From: Alphaproteobacteria bacterium SO-S41 | Lineage (GTDB): Bacteria > Pseudomonadota > Alphaproteobacteria > Micropepsales > Micropepsaceae | Assembly (NCBI GenBank): GCA_019670725.1 | Contig: AP024629.1 | Coordinates: forward strand, 2,604,001-2,668,000 | Direction of reading: 5' to 3' | DNA: 64,000 nt | Shown here: positions 9,601 through 17,774 of the stretch, in pieces | Layout of the letters: each line of letters begins with the position of its first letter | Numbering within the stretch: position 1 is the stretch's first letter | Made by a program: the position numbers and the translations under genes | Notes under the pieces: generated by a model | What the model was told of the DNA's origin: nothing | Databases searched by the model: none | Seen by the model: only the letters and a program-made list of their open reading frames with translations

Positions 9601-10078
9601 CGATGAGACGGTTCAGCGGACCGCGCGGGCCGCCGGACAGCAGAATCAGCCCCTCGGCATGGGCCTCGAGCACATCGAGCGTCACATGGGTCGTGTCGGG
9701 CGCATGGACATCCAGGAACGACTTGCTGGAGAGGCGCGAGAGGTTGAGCCAGCCGGCCTCGTTCTGCGCCAGCAGCGCGATCTGCGGGCGCTCCATGGCG
9801 GCGCCGGGGCGCGAGCGGTCCTTCTCGCGGCCGAGCTCGACGCTGAGGGTGAGGCCCATGATGGGTTGCACGCCCCTGCCCGCCAGCGTGTCGGCGATCT
9901 CGACCGCGCCAAACAGGTTGTTGGTGTCGGTCACGGCGACCGCGGGCATCCCACCCTTGGCGCAGAGCTCGGCCAGCTCCTTCACCCGGATCGCGCCTTC
10001 CAGCAGCGAATAGGCGGAGTGGACGCGGAGGTGGACGAAGGGCGGCATGCTGGGACTCAAACGGGGACGGCTCATCAT
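6620..10078 (-). CDS. dnaE: DNA polymerase III alpha subunit (replicative)
   Basis: 1152 residues, typical for DnaE1. Order of domains: PHP domain at the N-terminus (starting FVHLRVHSAYSLLEGAI), polymerase palm with the catalytic acidic motif MPDFDIDFCQERRGEV near residue 410, fingers with KFAGYGFNKGHAAAYA and the tandem helix-hairpin-helix region, then an OB fold and a C-terminal region as in holoenzyme alpha subunits. It performs chromosomal DNA synthesis with the clamp and tau. The start is uncertain: two adjacent ATGs at 10078 and 10075 and a third at 10048 just before the conserved MPPFVHLRVH; none has a strong ribosome site. A second alpha subunit, dnaE2, is encoded at 39425. Confidence 0.96.
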   Translation of the reverse strand: MMSRPRLSPSMPPFVHLRVHSAYSLLEGAIRVKELAELCAKGGMPAVAVTDTNNLFGAVEIADTLAGRGVQPIMGLTLSVELGREKDRSRPGAAMERPQIALLAQNEAGWLNLSRLSSKSFLDVHAPDTTHVTLDVLEAHAEGLILLSGGPRGPLNRLIVEGRPADASELAARFAAAFPNRFYIELQRHGAPSEKTAEPVLIDIAYARRLPLVATNECFFGNEGMYEAHDALLCIAAGRYVNEDDRPRVTSEHRFKSAEEMTALFADLPEAIANTVEIAKRCAYRPIKRKPILPDFPVPAGHTAPEELRLLAHAGLTTRLETFPLFKPREDYFKRLDYELDVITRMGFEGYFLIVSDFMKWTRSQGIPVGVRGSGATSIAAWALDITSLDPLRFNLVFERFLNPERVSMPDFDIDFCQERRGEVIRYVQGKYGVDRVAQIITFGTLAARACLRDVGRVLQMGYNFVDRICKMVPNQPGKQVTLREAVNADPKLRDLIRNDDGVARLFEVAEKLEGLYRNASTHAAGLVIGDRPLPELVPLYHDQKADLPASQFDYKDAETVGLVKFDFLGLKTLTVIAETEKLLAARGLAIRTGDEMKFDDRRTYEMLSRGDTIGVFQLESQGMRDLIRRLKPDRIEDIIALVALYRPGPMDSIPKYIACKNGREEVTYLHPLLEPILNDTYGVMTYQEDVMMIARELAGYSLGDADLLRRAMGKKDKDEMARQKARFVAGAKERGIIKDTAEEIFQQADKFAGYGFNKGHAAAYAQVAYQTAFLKANYPAEFLCASMTLDMGDTTKLNIYRQEAERLGIKVLPPDVNASTAVFSVEYGEDGKAAIRYALGAIRNVGRQAMERVVAARASGPFKTLFDFARRVDSRLVNKRALENLSSAGAFDSITPNRAQVFAAAELMLAHSDSEHRERESGQVSLFGGADQVKDPKLPIKGVWDSSERLQREFEAIGFYLSGHPLDDYALALKRLGVKTWAQAGMSGKQEGGAVSLAGIILDRKDKQGRDPGRPYAFIRISDQTAVFETTVFSELLAANDELLRPGAAVVFTVTIDWEDDQPRLRTHAVKSLNDAAKSTSAGLKITLDAPKAMAPLRGILEPRKGKGRVSLALMLDGGRSAEIDIGRYAVTPDLRRAIRALTGVVEVEEV

Positions 10079-10308
10079 GCCGGTTCAGGACGCGGGTTGA
10101 AACCGCGCCGGTCGCATGTCCACAGGTTTGCTGACGGCGTCGTAGGGCCGTCGGCCCCTGGTGCCGCGGTTCGCAGCGGAATTACGCAACGATGATTTCC
10201 GTATAACCTATTGATAATAAAAGATATTATTCTTTCATTTTATCGCAATTCCACCCTTCGGCAAGAATCGCTTAGCGCAGCCGCCCCGCCAGGTGCGAGA
10301 CGCCTGGC
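10079..10308. other. Intergenic region between lolD and dnaE with AT-rich patch
   Basis: No gene is visible. The stretch 10200-10250 is strongly AT-rich compared with its surroundings and contains an inverted repeat ataata/tattat (10214-10230) and a minus-strand ttatac that could be a -10 element for dnaE, with no convincing -35. Near 10288-10312 a gccagg/cctggc hairpin follows the lolD stop but lacks a T tract. The region is therefore best read as the dnaE promoter area. Confidence 0.4.
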
Positions 10309-11010
10309 TCAGACCGTCAGCTTGCCGCCGTCAACCAGTTTGCCCTCGTGAAGCAGCAGCGTGCGGTCGGTGTGGTTGATGAGCTTGTGGTTGTGGGTGG
10401 CGATGAGAGCCGCGAGGCCCTCGGCGCGGACGAGACCGAGCAGGACTTCGAAGACCTTGTCGGCGGTCTTGGGGTCGAGATTGCCGGTAGGCTCGTCGGC
10501 CAGCAGCAGCTTCGGCTTGTTGGCCAGCGCGCGGGCCATGGCGACGCGTTGTTGCTCGCCGCCGGAAAGCTGGGCCGGGCGATGTTCCGCGCGGGCGGTG
10601 AGGCCGACGAGATCGAGCAGGCGCAGCGCCTCGGCACGGGCAGCGGAGGCGGACACGCCGGCGATGCGCTGGGGCATCATGACGTTCTCGACCGCCGAGA
10701 ACTCGGGCAGCAGATGGTGAAACTGGTAGACGAAGCCGAGTGCGGTGCGGCGGATGGTCGTGCGCTCGCGGTCGTTGAGCGAGGCGGCCGAACGGCCTTC
10801 GATCAGGACCTCGCCAGAGGTCGGCGCTTCCAGCAGGCCGGCGATGTGCAGCAGCGAGGATTTGCCGGCGCCCGACGGGCCGACCAGAGTGACGATCTCG
10901 CCGCGGCGGATGATCGCGTTGGCGCTCTTGAAGACGTCCAGCTTCGCCGGGCCCGCGCCGAAGGTGCGGACGAGATTGCGGATTTCGAGGACGGGGGCCG
11001 CTTCACTCAT
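10309..11010 (-). CDS. lolD: Lipoprotein-releasing ABC transporter ATP-binding protein
   Basis: 233 residues with a complete ABC cassette: Walker [14 protein letters not shown]-loop region [17 protein letters not shown], signature [15 protein letters not shown], Walker [13 protein letters not shown] and the H-loop ATHNH. As LolD it powers release of outer-membrane lipoproteins from the inner membrane to LolA. It overlaps lolC by 8 bases, which supports the assignment over other MacB-type ATPases. Confidence 0.93.
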   Translation of the reverse strand: MSEAAPVLEIRNLVRTFGAGPAKLDVFKSANAIIRRGEIVTLVGPSGAGKSSLLHIAGLLEAPTSGEVLIEGRSAASLNDRERTTIRRTALGFVYQFHHLLPEFSAVENVMMPQRIAGVSASAARAEALRLLDLVGLTARAEHRPAQLSGGEQQRVAMARALANKPKLLLADEPTGNLDPKTADKVFEVLLGLVRAEGLAALIATHNHKLINHTDRTLLLHEGKLVDGGKLTV

Positions 11011-12286
11011 AGCGCAGCGCCTCCACCGGATCGATCCGCGCGGCGCGCCAGGCGGGGTAGATCGTCGCGAGGAGTGAGAGGCCGAGCGCCATGCCGCCGA
11101 TGATGATGACGTCGTTGGTCTGGACCTCGGCGGGCAGCTTGCTGAGGAAGTAGATCAGCGGGTCGAAGAGCTGCACACCGAGCAGGCCGGAGACGAACTG
11201 GCGGATGCTTTCGATGTTGAGCGCGAACAGCAGGCCGAGGCCTACGCCCGCAATCGTGCCGACCGCGCCAATCGATGCGCCGGCGATCAGGAAGACCCGC
11301 ATCACCGTGCCGCGCGTCGCGCCCATGGTGCGCAGGATGGCGATGTCCCTGCCCTTGTCCTTCACCAGCATGATCATGCTGGAGATGATGTTGAGCGCCG
11401 CGACCAGGATGATGAGCGTGAGGATGAGGAACATCACGGTCCGCTCGACCTGGATCGCGTTGAAGAACGAGGCGTTCGTCTGCTGCCAGGTTGAAAGGCG
11501 CGTGCCCGGCGGGCTGGCCTCGCGGATGGCGGGGACCCAGTCCTGCACGCGCTCCGGCGACTTCACCATCACCTCGATCTGGGTCGCGCCGTCTTCCTTG
11601 CGGAAATAGAGCTGGGCCTGCTCGAAGGGCATGAAGATGATGAGCTGGTCGTATTCCGACATGCCGATGGTGAAGGTGCCGACGACGTCATAAGTCTTGC
11701 GCCGTGTGGTCGGGCCGACCGCCGTGACGGGACCTTCGGCACCGATCAGCGTGAGGCTGGCGCCCGGAATCAGCGATCCGTCCGACAGGCGGAGGCCCAT
11801 CTGATCGGCGAGGCGCGTGCCGATGATGATGGCGTGGCCGCCCTCGAAGGCGTCGAGCGCGCCTGACGTGAGCGAGTTGGAGACCACCGTGAGCGTCGCG
11901 AGGTCGGCCTTGCGGATGCCGCGGACAAGCGCGCCGGTGGCCGTCGTGCCCTCCGAGCCGCGGACCATGACCTGGCCGTCAACCAGCGGTGCGGCGCGAA
12001 CCACGCCGGGCACCTGGCGGATCGCGGCGGTGGCGGCGTCGAAATCGGGCATGGTCTCGCCGAGCGGCATCGCGGTGACATGACCGTTGAGACCGAGGAT
12101 CTTCGACAACAACTCGGTGCGGAAGCCGTTCATCACCGACATCACGATGATGAGAGTCGCCACGCCCAGCATGATGCCGAGGAAGGAGATGACGGCGATG
12201 ACGGAGACCGTCCGCTCCTTCTTGCGGGCGCGCAGATAGCGTCCCGCCAGAAGCCATTCGAAGGCCGCGAAGGGGCGTGTCGACAT
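11003..12286 (-). CDS. lolC: Lipoprotein-releasing system permease
   Basis: 427 residues. One membrane segment near the N-terminus (about 25-50, with [19 protein letters not shown]), a large periplasmic domain of roughly 220 residues, then three membrane segments in the FtsX-like C-terminal half, where [20 protein letters not shown] is the coupling-helix region. This is the LolC/LolE arrangement; a single permease gene, as in many alphaproteobacteria, would form a homodimer (LolF-like). It overlaps lolD by 8 bases and proS by one base (TGATG). Confidence 0.92.
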   Translation of the reverse strand: MSTRPFAAFEWLLAGRYLRARKKERTVSVIAVISFLGIMLGVATLIIVMSVMNGFRTELLSKILGLNGHVTAMPLGETMPDFDAATAAIRQVPGVVRAAPLVDGQVMVRGSEGTTATGALVRGIRKADLATLTVVSNSLTSGALDAFEGGHAIIIGTRLADQMGLRLSDGSLIPGASLTLIGAEGPVTAVGPTTRRKTYDVVGTFTIGMSEYDQLIIFMPFEQAQLYFRKEDGATQIEVMVKSPERVQDWVPAIREASPPGTRLSTWQQTNASFFNAIQVERTVMFLILTLIILVAALNIISSMIMLVKDKGRDIAILRTMGATRGTVMRVFLIAGASIGAVGTIAGVGLGLLFALNIESIRQFVSGLLGVQLFDPLIYFLSKLPAEVQTNDVIIIGGMALGLSLLATIYPAWRAARIDPVEALRYE

Positions 12287-13614
12287 CAGAACGCGGGGCG
12301 TGTGGCGAAGCGCTTGATCGCCGCCTCGACCGTGAGGCTTTCGCGCTCGCCGGTGCGGCGGTTCTTGACCTCGATCTCGCCCTTGGCGAGCCCCTTGGGG
12401 CCGACGATCACCTGCCAGGGCAGGCCGATCAGGTCCATGGCCGCGAACTTGGCGCCGACCCGCTCGTCGGTGTCGTCGTAGAGAACATCGCGGCCGGCGG
12501 CGCCGAGCTCGCGATAGATCTTGGAGCAGGCTTCGTCGGTGGCGGCGTCGCCGGGCTTGAGGTTCACCAAAGCGAGGTCGAACGGCGCGACGCTTTCGGG
12601 CCAGATGATGCCGTTCTCGTCGTGGCTCGCCTCGATGATCGCGGCGGCGAGGCGCGAAACACCGATGCCGTAGGAGCCCATCTCGACCAGCACATCCGTG
12701 CCCTCGGGGCCGGCGACCTTGGCGTTCATCGGCTTCGAGTACTTCGTGCCGAAATAGAAGATGTGGCCGACCTCGATGCCGCGCGCGGTGATGCGCTTGT
12801 CTTCGGGCAGTGCCTCGAAGGCGGCGGCGTCATGCATTTCCTCGGTCGCGGCGTAAAGCGAAGTGCGCTCGTTCACGACGCTTTCGCTATCGCCGTCATA
12901 ATCGAAATCGGCAGGCGGCACTGGCATTTCGATGAGGTCGCGATGGCAGAAGACCTGGCTCTCGCCGGTGTCGGCGAGGACGATGAATTCGTGGCTGAGA
13001 TCGCCGCCGATCGGGCCGGTGTCGGCGCGCATCGGCACGGCCTTGAGGCCCATGCGGGCATAGGTGCGCAGATAGGCGATGAACATCCTGCGATAGGACT
13101 TGCGCGCGCTGTCGGCATCGAGGTCGAACGAGTACGCGTCCTTCATCAGGAACTCGCGGCCGCGCATGACGCCGAAGCGGGGGCGCACCTCGTCGCGGAA
13201 CTTCCACTGGATGTGGTAAAGGTTCACCGGCAGCTGGCGGTAGCTCTTCACCGTCGAGCGGAAGATGTCGGTGATCATCTCCTCGTTGGTGGGGCCGTAC
13301 AGCATCTCGCGCTTGTGGCGGTCGGTGATGCGCAGCATTTCGTCGCCATAGGCCTCGTAGCGGCCGCTCTCGCGCCACAGATCGGCGGACTGCAGCGTCG
13401 GCATCAGGACTTCGACCGCCCCTGCCCGGTTCTGCTCCTCGCGAACGATCTGCTCGATCTTGGCGAGCACACGCTTGCCGAGCGGCAGCCAGGAATAGAT
13501 GCCCGCCGCCTGCTGGCGGATGAGGCCGGCGCGCAGCATGAGCCGGTGCGAGACGATCTGCGCCTCGGCGGGCGTCTCCTTCATCACGGGCATGTAGAAG
13601 CGCGACAGGCGCAT
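12286..13614 (-). CDS. proS: Prolyl-tRNA synthetase, short form
   Basis: 442 residues. The class II core is complete: N-terminus [25 protein letters not shown], motif 2 [18 protein letters not shown], and motif 3 [17 protein letters not shown], followed by the anticodon-binding domain. The protein is about 130 residues shorter than the E. coli type because the editing insertion between motifs 2 and 3 is missing, as known for alphaproteobacterial and mitochondrial-like ProRS. Editing of Ala-tRNA(Pro) would then have to come from a free-standing factor not seen in this window. It charges tRNA-Pro in the cytoplasm. Confidence 0.95.
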   Translation of the reverse strand: MRLSRFYMPVMKETPAEAQIVSHRLMLRAGLIRQQAAGIYSWLPLGKRVLAKIEQIVREEQNRAGAVEVLMPTLQSADLWRESGRYEAYGDEMLRITDRHKREMLYGPTNEEMITDIFRSTVKSYRQLPVNLYHIQWKFRDEVRPRFGVMRGREFLMKDAYSFDLDADSARKSYRRMFIAYLRTYARMGLKAVPMRADTGPIGGDLSHEFIVLADTGESQVFCHRDLIEMPVPPADFDYDGDSESVVNERTSLYAATEEMHDAAAFEALPEDKRITARGIEVGHIFYFGTKYSKPMNAKVAGPEGTDVLVEMGSYGIGVSRLAAAIIEASHDENGIIWPESVAPFDLALVNLKPGDAATDEACSKIYRELGAAGRDVLYDDTDERVGAKFAAMDLIGLPWQVIVGPKGLAKGEIEVKNRRTGERESLTVEAAIKRFATRPAF

Positions 13615-13691
13615 GGAACTCTTCTCCGACGACTCAGGCGGGCATCCCGGCGGATGCGGGCGGGTCTTTTAAGTCAGGATGGGCCGATAAA

Positions 13692-15290
13692 CTAGCGTTT
13701 CCGGGGTTTGGCGGGCGGCTTGGACGGGATCTCGGGGGCGGTCTCGATGATCGCCTCGAAATCCGGGACGGGCGCGGGTTCGCCCCGCGCAGCGCCTAGT
13801 TCCTCCAGCGTGGGATTGCCGGCGATGCCGGTGGCGGGCTTGAGGCCGCGCAACGGCGCTTCGGCGTCGTACCACCGCGCCTTCACGCCATCGTCATCGC
13901 AGCGGGCGAGTTCGCGGCCCGTCGCGCCCCAGCGGCGCTCGGGGCAGTGATACGGGTCGAACGAGACGTCCGGCATGCGATAGAGCATGTCGCGCATGGT
14001 GAGCGTGACGCGGTTGGCGTCGCTGTCGGTATAGATGGCGCTGCACCCCTTGGCAGCGGCGCCAAAGGTTTGGCGGAGGCTCGCCCGCAGGTTCTTGCCT
14101 TTGAAGCGCACGGCCGCGTCGCCCTTGGCGTACATGCCGATGAAGCGCGTCAGTTCGTGAGACACGCGCTCGGCATGGGTCCGCAGGCGGCGGTCGCGGC
14201 CGGGGGTCGAGTAGACGAAATAAAGGCTCCTCTCTTCGTCCGTCACGCCGTCGAGCCGGCCGGGGCGCGGCTGGCGGTAGATGCCGCGGATGGTTGTCTC
14301 CTCTACGGCGCGAGCGCGGTCCTGCAGTTCGTCGCAGAGGCCGGAAAAGCCGAGCGCGGCCTCGTCGAGAATGTCGTAGACGAGCGGCCCCTTGGCGAGG
14401 CGGCGGCGGGTGAATTCGACGAAATCGATATTGCGTCCGCCTTCGCTGAAATCGGCGGCGCGCCAGTCGGCGGCGGCGTCCGGGCCGCCATATTGTTCCA
14501 TCGAGAAATTGGCGATCTGGTCGTTCGACGGGTGGATAAGCCGGCCGCCGGCCAGGACCACGGGACGCCAGGCATGGAAGCCGGCGCCGATCGCAGGATC
14601 GCCGCGCTGGAACTGGCCGGCGAAGACGCCGCGCGTGACGGAGCGGTCCGGGTGCGCGTCGAGGAAGTGGATACGGCCGGCATTATCGATGCCGCTGACG
14701 ATCACGACATGGCCGTCGCCGTTGTAGATAGCGGAGCCTGGCCGCAGCGCGTCGCGGGTGACGGCGGGAGAATAGAAATCCTGCGCCACGGGATGCTCGA
14801 TCCGCGGGTCGATGCGGAAGGTCGCGGTCGAAACCGTGTCGCCGATGACGCGGAAGACCTCACGGATATCGGCGGGCTGGGCGTCGGTTGTGACGTCCCA
14901 GCGGATGACCGCGCGGTTGCCGGCTTCGGTGCGTTTCAGATCGCCTTCCCCATGGGGGGCGCGGGCCTCGAGCCCGACGACGAAACCGAACGGCAGGCCG
15001 TGCTTCCACGCGTAGTAGGCGCGCAGCATGTAGACGAGATCGGCGCAGTCGGCGCTGAAGGTGAGGCCCGGCGGGTCGCCCTTGGCGAGCGGGTTCACCG
15101 GCGCGCTGAGGCACTCGCTGACCGTGTGGCAATCAGAGGCGGCGATGGCGGTGACGAAGGTTTCGTAGCCGCGCTCGTCGGCGGCGCTCCAGCGTTCCTT
15201 GGCAGGCGGCCACAGAAACGAGGGTTCGGCGCGCGCGACGCCGCACCAGGCGAGCACGGCGAGAAGCGCGCCCGGGAACCTTACTCGCAT
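13692..15290 (-). CDS. Exported protein with possible Cys-His hydrolase core, function unknown
   Basis: 532 residues from the ATG at 15290; the frame runs 35 codons further upstream but a signal peptide begins here (MRVRFPGALLAVLAWCGVARA). No family is recognised with confidence. A Cys in a helix start (TFSADCADLVYMLRAYYAW, Cys82) and a later GDGHVVIVSG (His194) followed by FLDAHPD (Asp211/His213) are spaced as in papain-like or NlpC/P60-type cysteine hydrolases, so a periplasmic amidase or peptidase is possible. The C-terminal 60 residues are rich in Pro and basic residues. It overlaps the small upstream gene by 10 bases, suggesting a two-gene unit. Confidence 0.7.
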   Translation of the reverse strand: MRVRFPGALLAVLAWCGVARAEPSFLWPPAKERWSAADERGYETFVTAIAASDCHTVSECLSAPVNPLAKGDPPGLTFSADCADLVYMLRAYYAWKHGLPFGFVVGLEARAPHGEGDLKRTEAGNRAVIRWDVTTDAQPADIREVFRVIGDTVSTATFRIDPRIEHPVAQDFYSPAVTRDALRPGSAIYNGDGHVVIVSGIDNAGRIHFLDAHPDRSVTRGVFAGQFQRGDPAIGAGFHAWRPVVLAGGRLIHPSNDQIANFSMEQYGGPDAAADWRAADFSEGGRNIDFVEFTRRRLAKGPLVYDILDEAALGFSGLCDELQDRARAVEETTIRGIYRQPRPGRLDGVTDEERSLYFVYSTPGRDRRLRTHAERVSHELTRFIGMYAKGDAAVRFKGKNLRASLRQTFGAAAKGCSAIYTDSDANRVTLTMRDMLYRMPDVSFDPYHCPERRWGATGRELARCDDDGVKARWYDAEAPLRGLKPATGIAGNPTLEELGAARGEPAPVPDFEAIIETAPEIPSKPPAKPRKR

Positions 15291-15598
15291 CGGGTCTGAG
15301 TCGAGGAGGCTGAGAGCGAGCGGCCGTTGGTGCCCGTCACCGCTCCGGTCTGGAGGTCCACCCGGATCGCGCCGAGGGTGGCATCGAGAAACCACCTGCC
15401 TTCAACCGGGATGTACTGCCTTAGCTCGAGTTCGAGGGGCGGCAGGTCGAGCGGTCCGTTGAGATCGCCGGCCGCGACGTCTGAGTCGGGCCTGTGCTCG
15501 ACCGGGTAGGCGCAGGACGGCTCGGTTTGGATGACTTCGGCCATTGCGGAAGGTCCGCACAGGACGATAAGAGCGGCGGCAAAGGCGATACGGCGCAT
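15281..15598 (-). CDS. Small exported protein, function unknown
   Basis: 105 residues with a clear signal peptide (MRRIAFAAALIVLCGPSAMA, cleavage after AMA). The mature part of about 85 residues has two Cys (after SCAYP and at the penultimate position, RCE) that could form a disulfide, and ends in a Ser/Thr-rich stretch. Its stop overlaps the start of the 532-residue exported protein, so the two are probably made together. No family recognised. Confidence 0.65.
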   Translation of the reverse strand: MRRIAFAAALIVLCGPSAMAEVIQTEPSCAYPVEHRPDSDVAAGDLNGPLDLPPLELELRQYIPVEGRWFLDATLGAIRVDLQTGAVTGTNGRSLSASSTQTRCE

Positions 15599-15658
15599 GA
15601 TTTGAGCCTAGCGACCGAATATTGACGCTTCTATGTCACGCATCGAACGAAAAAACCA

Positions 15659-15675
15659 ATGGTGCAGCGCACCAT
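15659..15675. promoter_or_regulatory. Perfect palindrome upstream of the small exported protein gene
   Basis: atggtgc at 15659-15665 and gcaccat at 15669-15675 form a 7-base perfect inverted repeat around a 3-base centre. It lies 61 bases upstream of the minus-strand gene starting at 15598 and about 35 bases before the candidate promoter of the plus-strand small RNA, where a repressor site could act on either. Operator function is inferred only from symmetry and position. Confidence 0.35.
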
Positions 15676-15721
15676 GAACAATAATTACGTTTACACCGCG
15701 TAACGCAACGTATAGCTGTCT

Positions 15722-15853
15722 TATCACCAAAAGGGGCCGTCGCTCACGCGCGGCTTTGTTTAGGGAGGAGCGAGCCTGCGACGTTCAACGAACGCAGGAC
15801 GATATAACGTCCGGAACGGAGCAAGCGAGGCCCTTGGCCTCGCTTTTTCTTTT
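15722..15853 (+). ncRNA. Candidate small RNA with intrinsic terminator
   Basis: No ORF is found on the plus strand for 9 kb before this point, yet a textbook plus-strand terminator ends the interval. In front of it several hairpins can form: gccg/cggc (about 15736-15754), cctgcg/cgcagg (15775-15798) and ggacg/cgtcc (15797-15812); the last two share bases and exclude each other. A weak promoter, tttaca (15690) and tatagc (15711) with a 15-base spacer, would start the RNA near 15722. The motif tccggaacggagcaagc recalls SRP RNA but does not match its conserved tetraloop region. Boundaries and identity are uncertain. Confidence 0.45.
15824..15853 (+). terminator. Strong intrinsic terminator, plus strand
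   Basis: agcgaggcc (15824-15832) and ggcctcgct (15836-15844) are a perfect 9-base stem with a 3-base loop, followed by tttttctttt. On the minus strand the stem is followed by tgctcc, so it terminates only plus-strand transcripts. There is no plus-strand protein gene to serve, which is the main argument for the small RNA. Confidence 0.85.
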
Positions 15854-15864
15854 GTGGAAACCGC

Positions 15865-16119
15865 TCAGTAGAGCGACGGGATGTCCGCGAAGGTCAGGCC
15901 CGACCAGTGAACGATCGCAAACAGGATCGCCCAGCCGACGATCGCGATCACGCCGGCCCACAACCCCTTTTTCAGGAAGTCGCCACGGATCGGCGCGCCG
16001 GGATCGCCCGGCATCTCAACGCCTTCTTCGGCGGGCGAGCGGACACCGACCGGCAGAAGCGCCTGGAAGGCGATCCACCAGATGATGAGGAGGACAACGA
16101 TGGAGCCGCCGACATTCAT
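15865..16119 (-). CDS. DUF1467 family membrane protein
   Basis: 84 residues with two membrane segments, one at the N-terminus (IVVLLIIWWIAFQALLPVGV) and one in the C-terminal half (GVIAIVGWAILFAIVHWSGL). Between them is a short polar loop with EMPGDPGAPIRGDFLKK, the conserved pattern of DUF1467 proteins, a small alphaproteobacterial family of unknown role. Its start overlaps the rnj stop by 4 bases, the neighbourhood in which the family is usually found. Confidence 0.8.
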   Translation of the reverse strand: MNVGGSIVVLLIIWWIAFQALLPVGVRSPAEEGVEMPGDPGAPIRGDFLKKGLWAGVIAIVGWAILFAIVHWSGLTFADIPSLY

Positions 16120-17774
16120 TTGCGATCCGCCTGAAGCCTGACGATCTCGACCTTTACCATGGGCTTCTTGCCCCAGGCACTCTGCGCGGCACGGCGCACC
16201 GCGCGGCGGATGCGCTCGGCGCCTTCCTCGTCGTCGGCAATGCGCGCGCCGCGGGCCGCTTCGTCGGCGGCGTTACGCATCGCGGCGGCAACGGTTTCCG
16301 GGATGCCTTCCGAGACCAGCGTGGGCGAGGTCAGCGCCCTGCCCTTCGCATCGACGATCGCGGTAACGCCCGCGAAGCCGGCGAAGGAGAGGCCGCGGCG
16401 GTTGCGGGCGAGGCTGTCGCCTTCCAGCACCGGCACGCGGCCGTCGAGATGGATGCGGCCGTGCGGGACCTCATCGATGATGGTCGGCGCGCCGGGGGCG
16501 AGCTTCAGCATCGAGCCGTTGGGGGCGACGACCGCGTTGGGCACCTGAAGGCTTTCTGCGAAGCGCTTGTGTTCCATCATGTGGCGGATCTCGCCATGGA
16601 CGGGGATCGCGACCTTGGGCCGGACCCAGCGATACATGTCGGCGAGCTCGTCGCGGCAGGGGTGGCCGGAGACGTGCACGTGGTGGTCGGAGTCGGTGAT
16701 GATCTCGATGCCGCGCGCGGCGAGCGCGTTCTGCAGGGCCCCTACCCGCTTCTCGTTGCCGGGGATGACGCGCGAGGAGAAGATCACGACGTCGCCGGGA
16801 TCGAGCGGCGCGCTGCGATGTTCGCCCGTCGCGATGCGCGCGAGGGCCGAGCCCATCTCGCCCTGGCTGCCGGTGCAGAGATAGACGATGTCCTCGCCGG
16901 AAATCATGCCGGCTTCTTCTTCCTGCACGAAACTGGGCAGGTGCGTGATGTAGCCGGTGCTCTGGGCCGCGGCGACCATGCGGCGCATCGAGCGGCCGAC
17001 CAGGGCCGTACTGCGCCCGGCGTCGCGGGCGGCGAGCGCGACGGTTTCGAGCCGGGCGACGTTGGAAGCAAAAGCCGTGACGGCGATGCGGCGGCCCGGA
17101 TGTTCGGCGATGAGGCGGGTGATGTTGTCGCGCACGTCGTTTTCCGAGCCCGCGCGACCCGGCACGAAGACGTTGGTGCTGTCGCAGGTCATCGCCAGCA
17201 CGCCCTCGTCGCCGAGACGGCGGAGCGCTTCTTCGTCGGTGACTTCGCCGACCAGCGGATCGGCGTCGATCTTCCAGTCGCCGGTGTTGAGGACGGTGCC
17301 GAGCGGCGTGCGGATGGCGACGGCGTTTGGTTCGGGGATCGAGTGGGTGAGCGTGATGAGCTCGACCTCGAACGGGTCGAGGCTGATCTTGCCGCCGAGC
17401 TCGACGACCGTGACCTTGGCGTCGATGTCGGCTTCCTGAAGCTTCGCGCGCACCAGCACGGCGGTAAACGGCGTCGCGTAGATGGGGCACTTCAGTTGCG
17501 GCCACAGATGCGCGACGGCGCCAATGTGGTCCTCGTGCCCGTGGGTGACGATGAGGCCGACGAGGTCGCGGCGGCGTTCGGCGATGAAGCGGATGTCGGG
17601 CATGATGACATCGACGCCGGGCGTAGATTCATCGCCGAAGGTGATGCCGAGATCGACCATCAGCCACTTGCGCCGTTCGGGCGGGCCGTAGCCGTAGAGA
17701 TTGAGGTTCATGCCGATCTCGCCCGACCCGCCCAAGGGCAGGAAGACGAGTTCGTCCGTCGCTTTGACTGTCAT
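16116..17774 (-). CDS. rnj: Ribonuclease J
   Basis: 552 residues, the family norm. The beta-lactamase/beta-CASP core is complete: GGSGEIGMNLNLYGYG at the N-terminus, zinc motif THGHEDHIGAV, LNTGDWKID, then the beta-CASP segment with the SGHPCRDEL and PVHGEIRHMMEH metal and RNA motifs. The C-terminal domain follows. RNase J is a combined endo- and 5'-to-3' exoribonuclease in mRNA decay and rRNA 5'-end maturation. It overlaps coaX and the DUF1467 gene by 4 bases each. Confidence 0.95.
   Translation of the reverse strand: MTVKATDELVFLPLGGSGEIGMNLNLYGYGPPERRKWLMVDLGITFGDESTPGVDVIMPDIRFIAERRRDLVGLIVTHGHEDHIGAVAHLWPQLKCPIYATPFTAVLVRAKLQEADIDAKVTVVELGGKISLDPFEVELITLTHSIPEPNAVAIRTPLGTVLNTGDWKIDADPLVGEVTDEEALRRLGDEGVLAMTCDSTNVFVPGRAGSENDVRDNITRLIAEHPGRRIAVTAFASNVARLETVALAARDAGRSTALVGRSMRRMVAAAQSTGYITHLPSFVQEEEAGMISGEDIVYLCTGSQGEMGSALARIATGEHRSAPLDPGDVVIFSSRVIPGNEKRVGALQNALAARGIEIITDSDHHVHVSGHPCRDELADMYRWVRPKVAIPVHGEIRHMMEHKRFAESLQVPNAVVAPNGSMLKLAPGAPTIIDEVPHGRIHLDGRVPVLEGDSLARNRRGLSFAGFAGVTAIVDAKGRALTSPTLVSEGIPETVAAAMRNAADEAARGARIADDEEGAERIRRAVRRAAQSAWGKKPMVKVEIVRLQADRK

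Noticed and set aside
7796-10195. A 799-codon open frame on the plus strand opposite dnaE
   Set aside because: Antisense shadow in a GC-rich gene: composition is biased to Arg, Gly, Asp and Glu without any domain pattern, and the complementary strand encodes an unmistakable DnaE.
15722-15853. SRP (4.5S) RNA gene
   Set aside because: A short tccggaa...ggagcaag stretch recalls SRP RNA, but the conserved GGAA tetraloop with symmetrical asymmetric loops is not formed, so only an unnamed small RNA is proposed.
15824-15853. Terminator for the minus-strand DUF1467 gene
   Set aside because: Read leftward the stem is followed by tgctcc rather than a T run; the T tract is on the plus-strand side.
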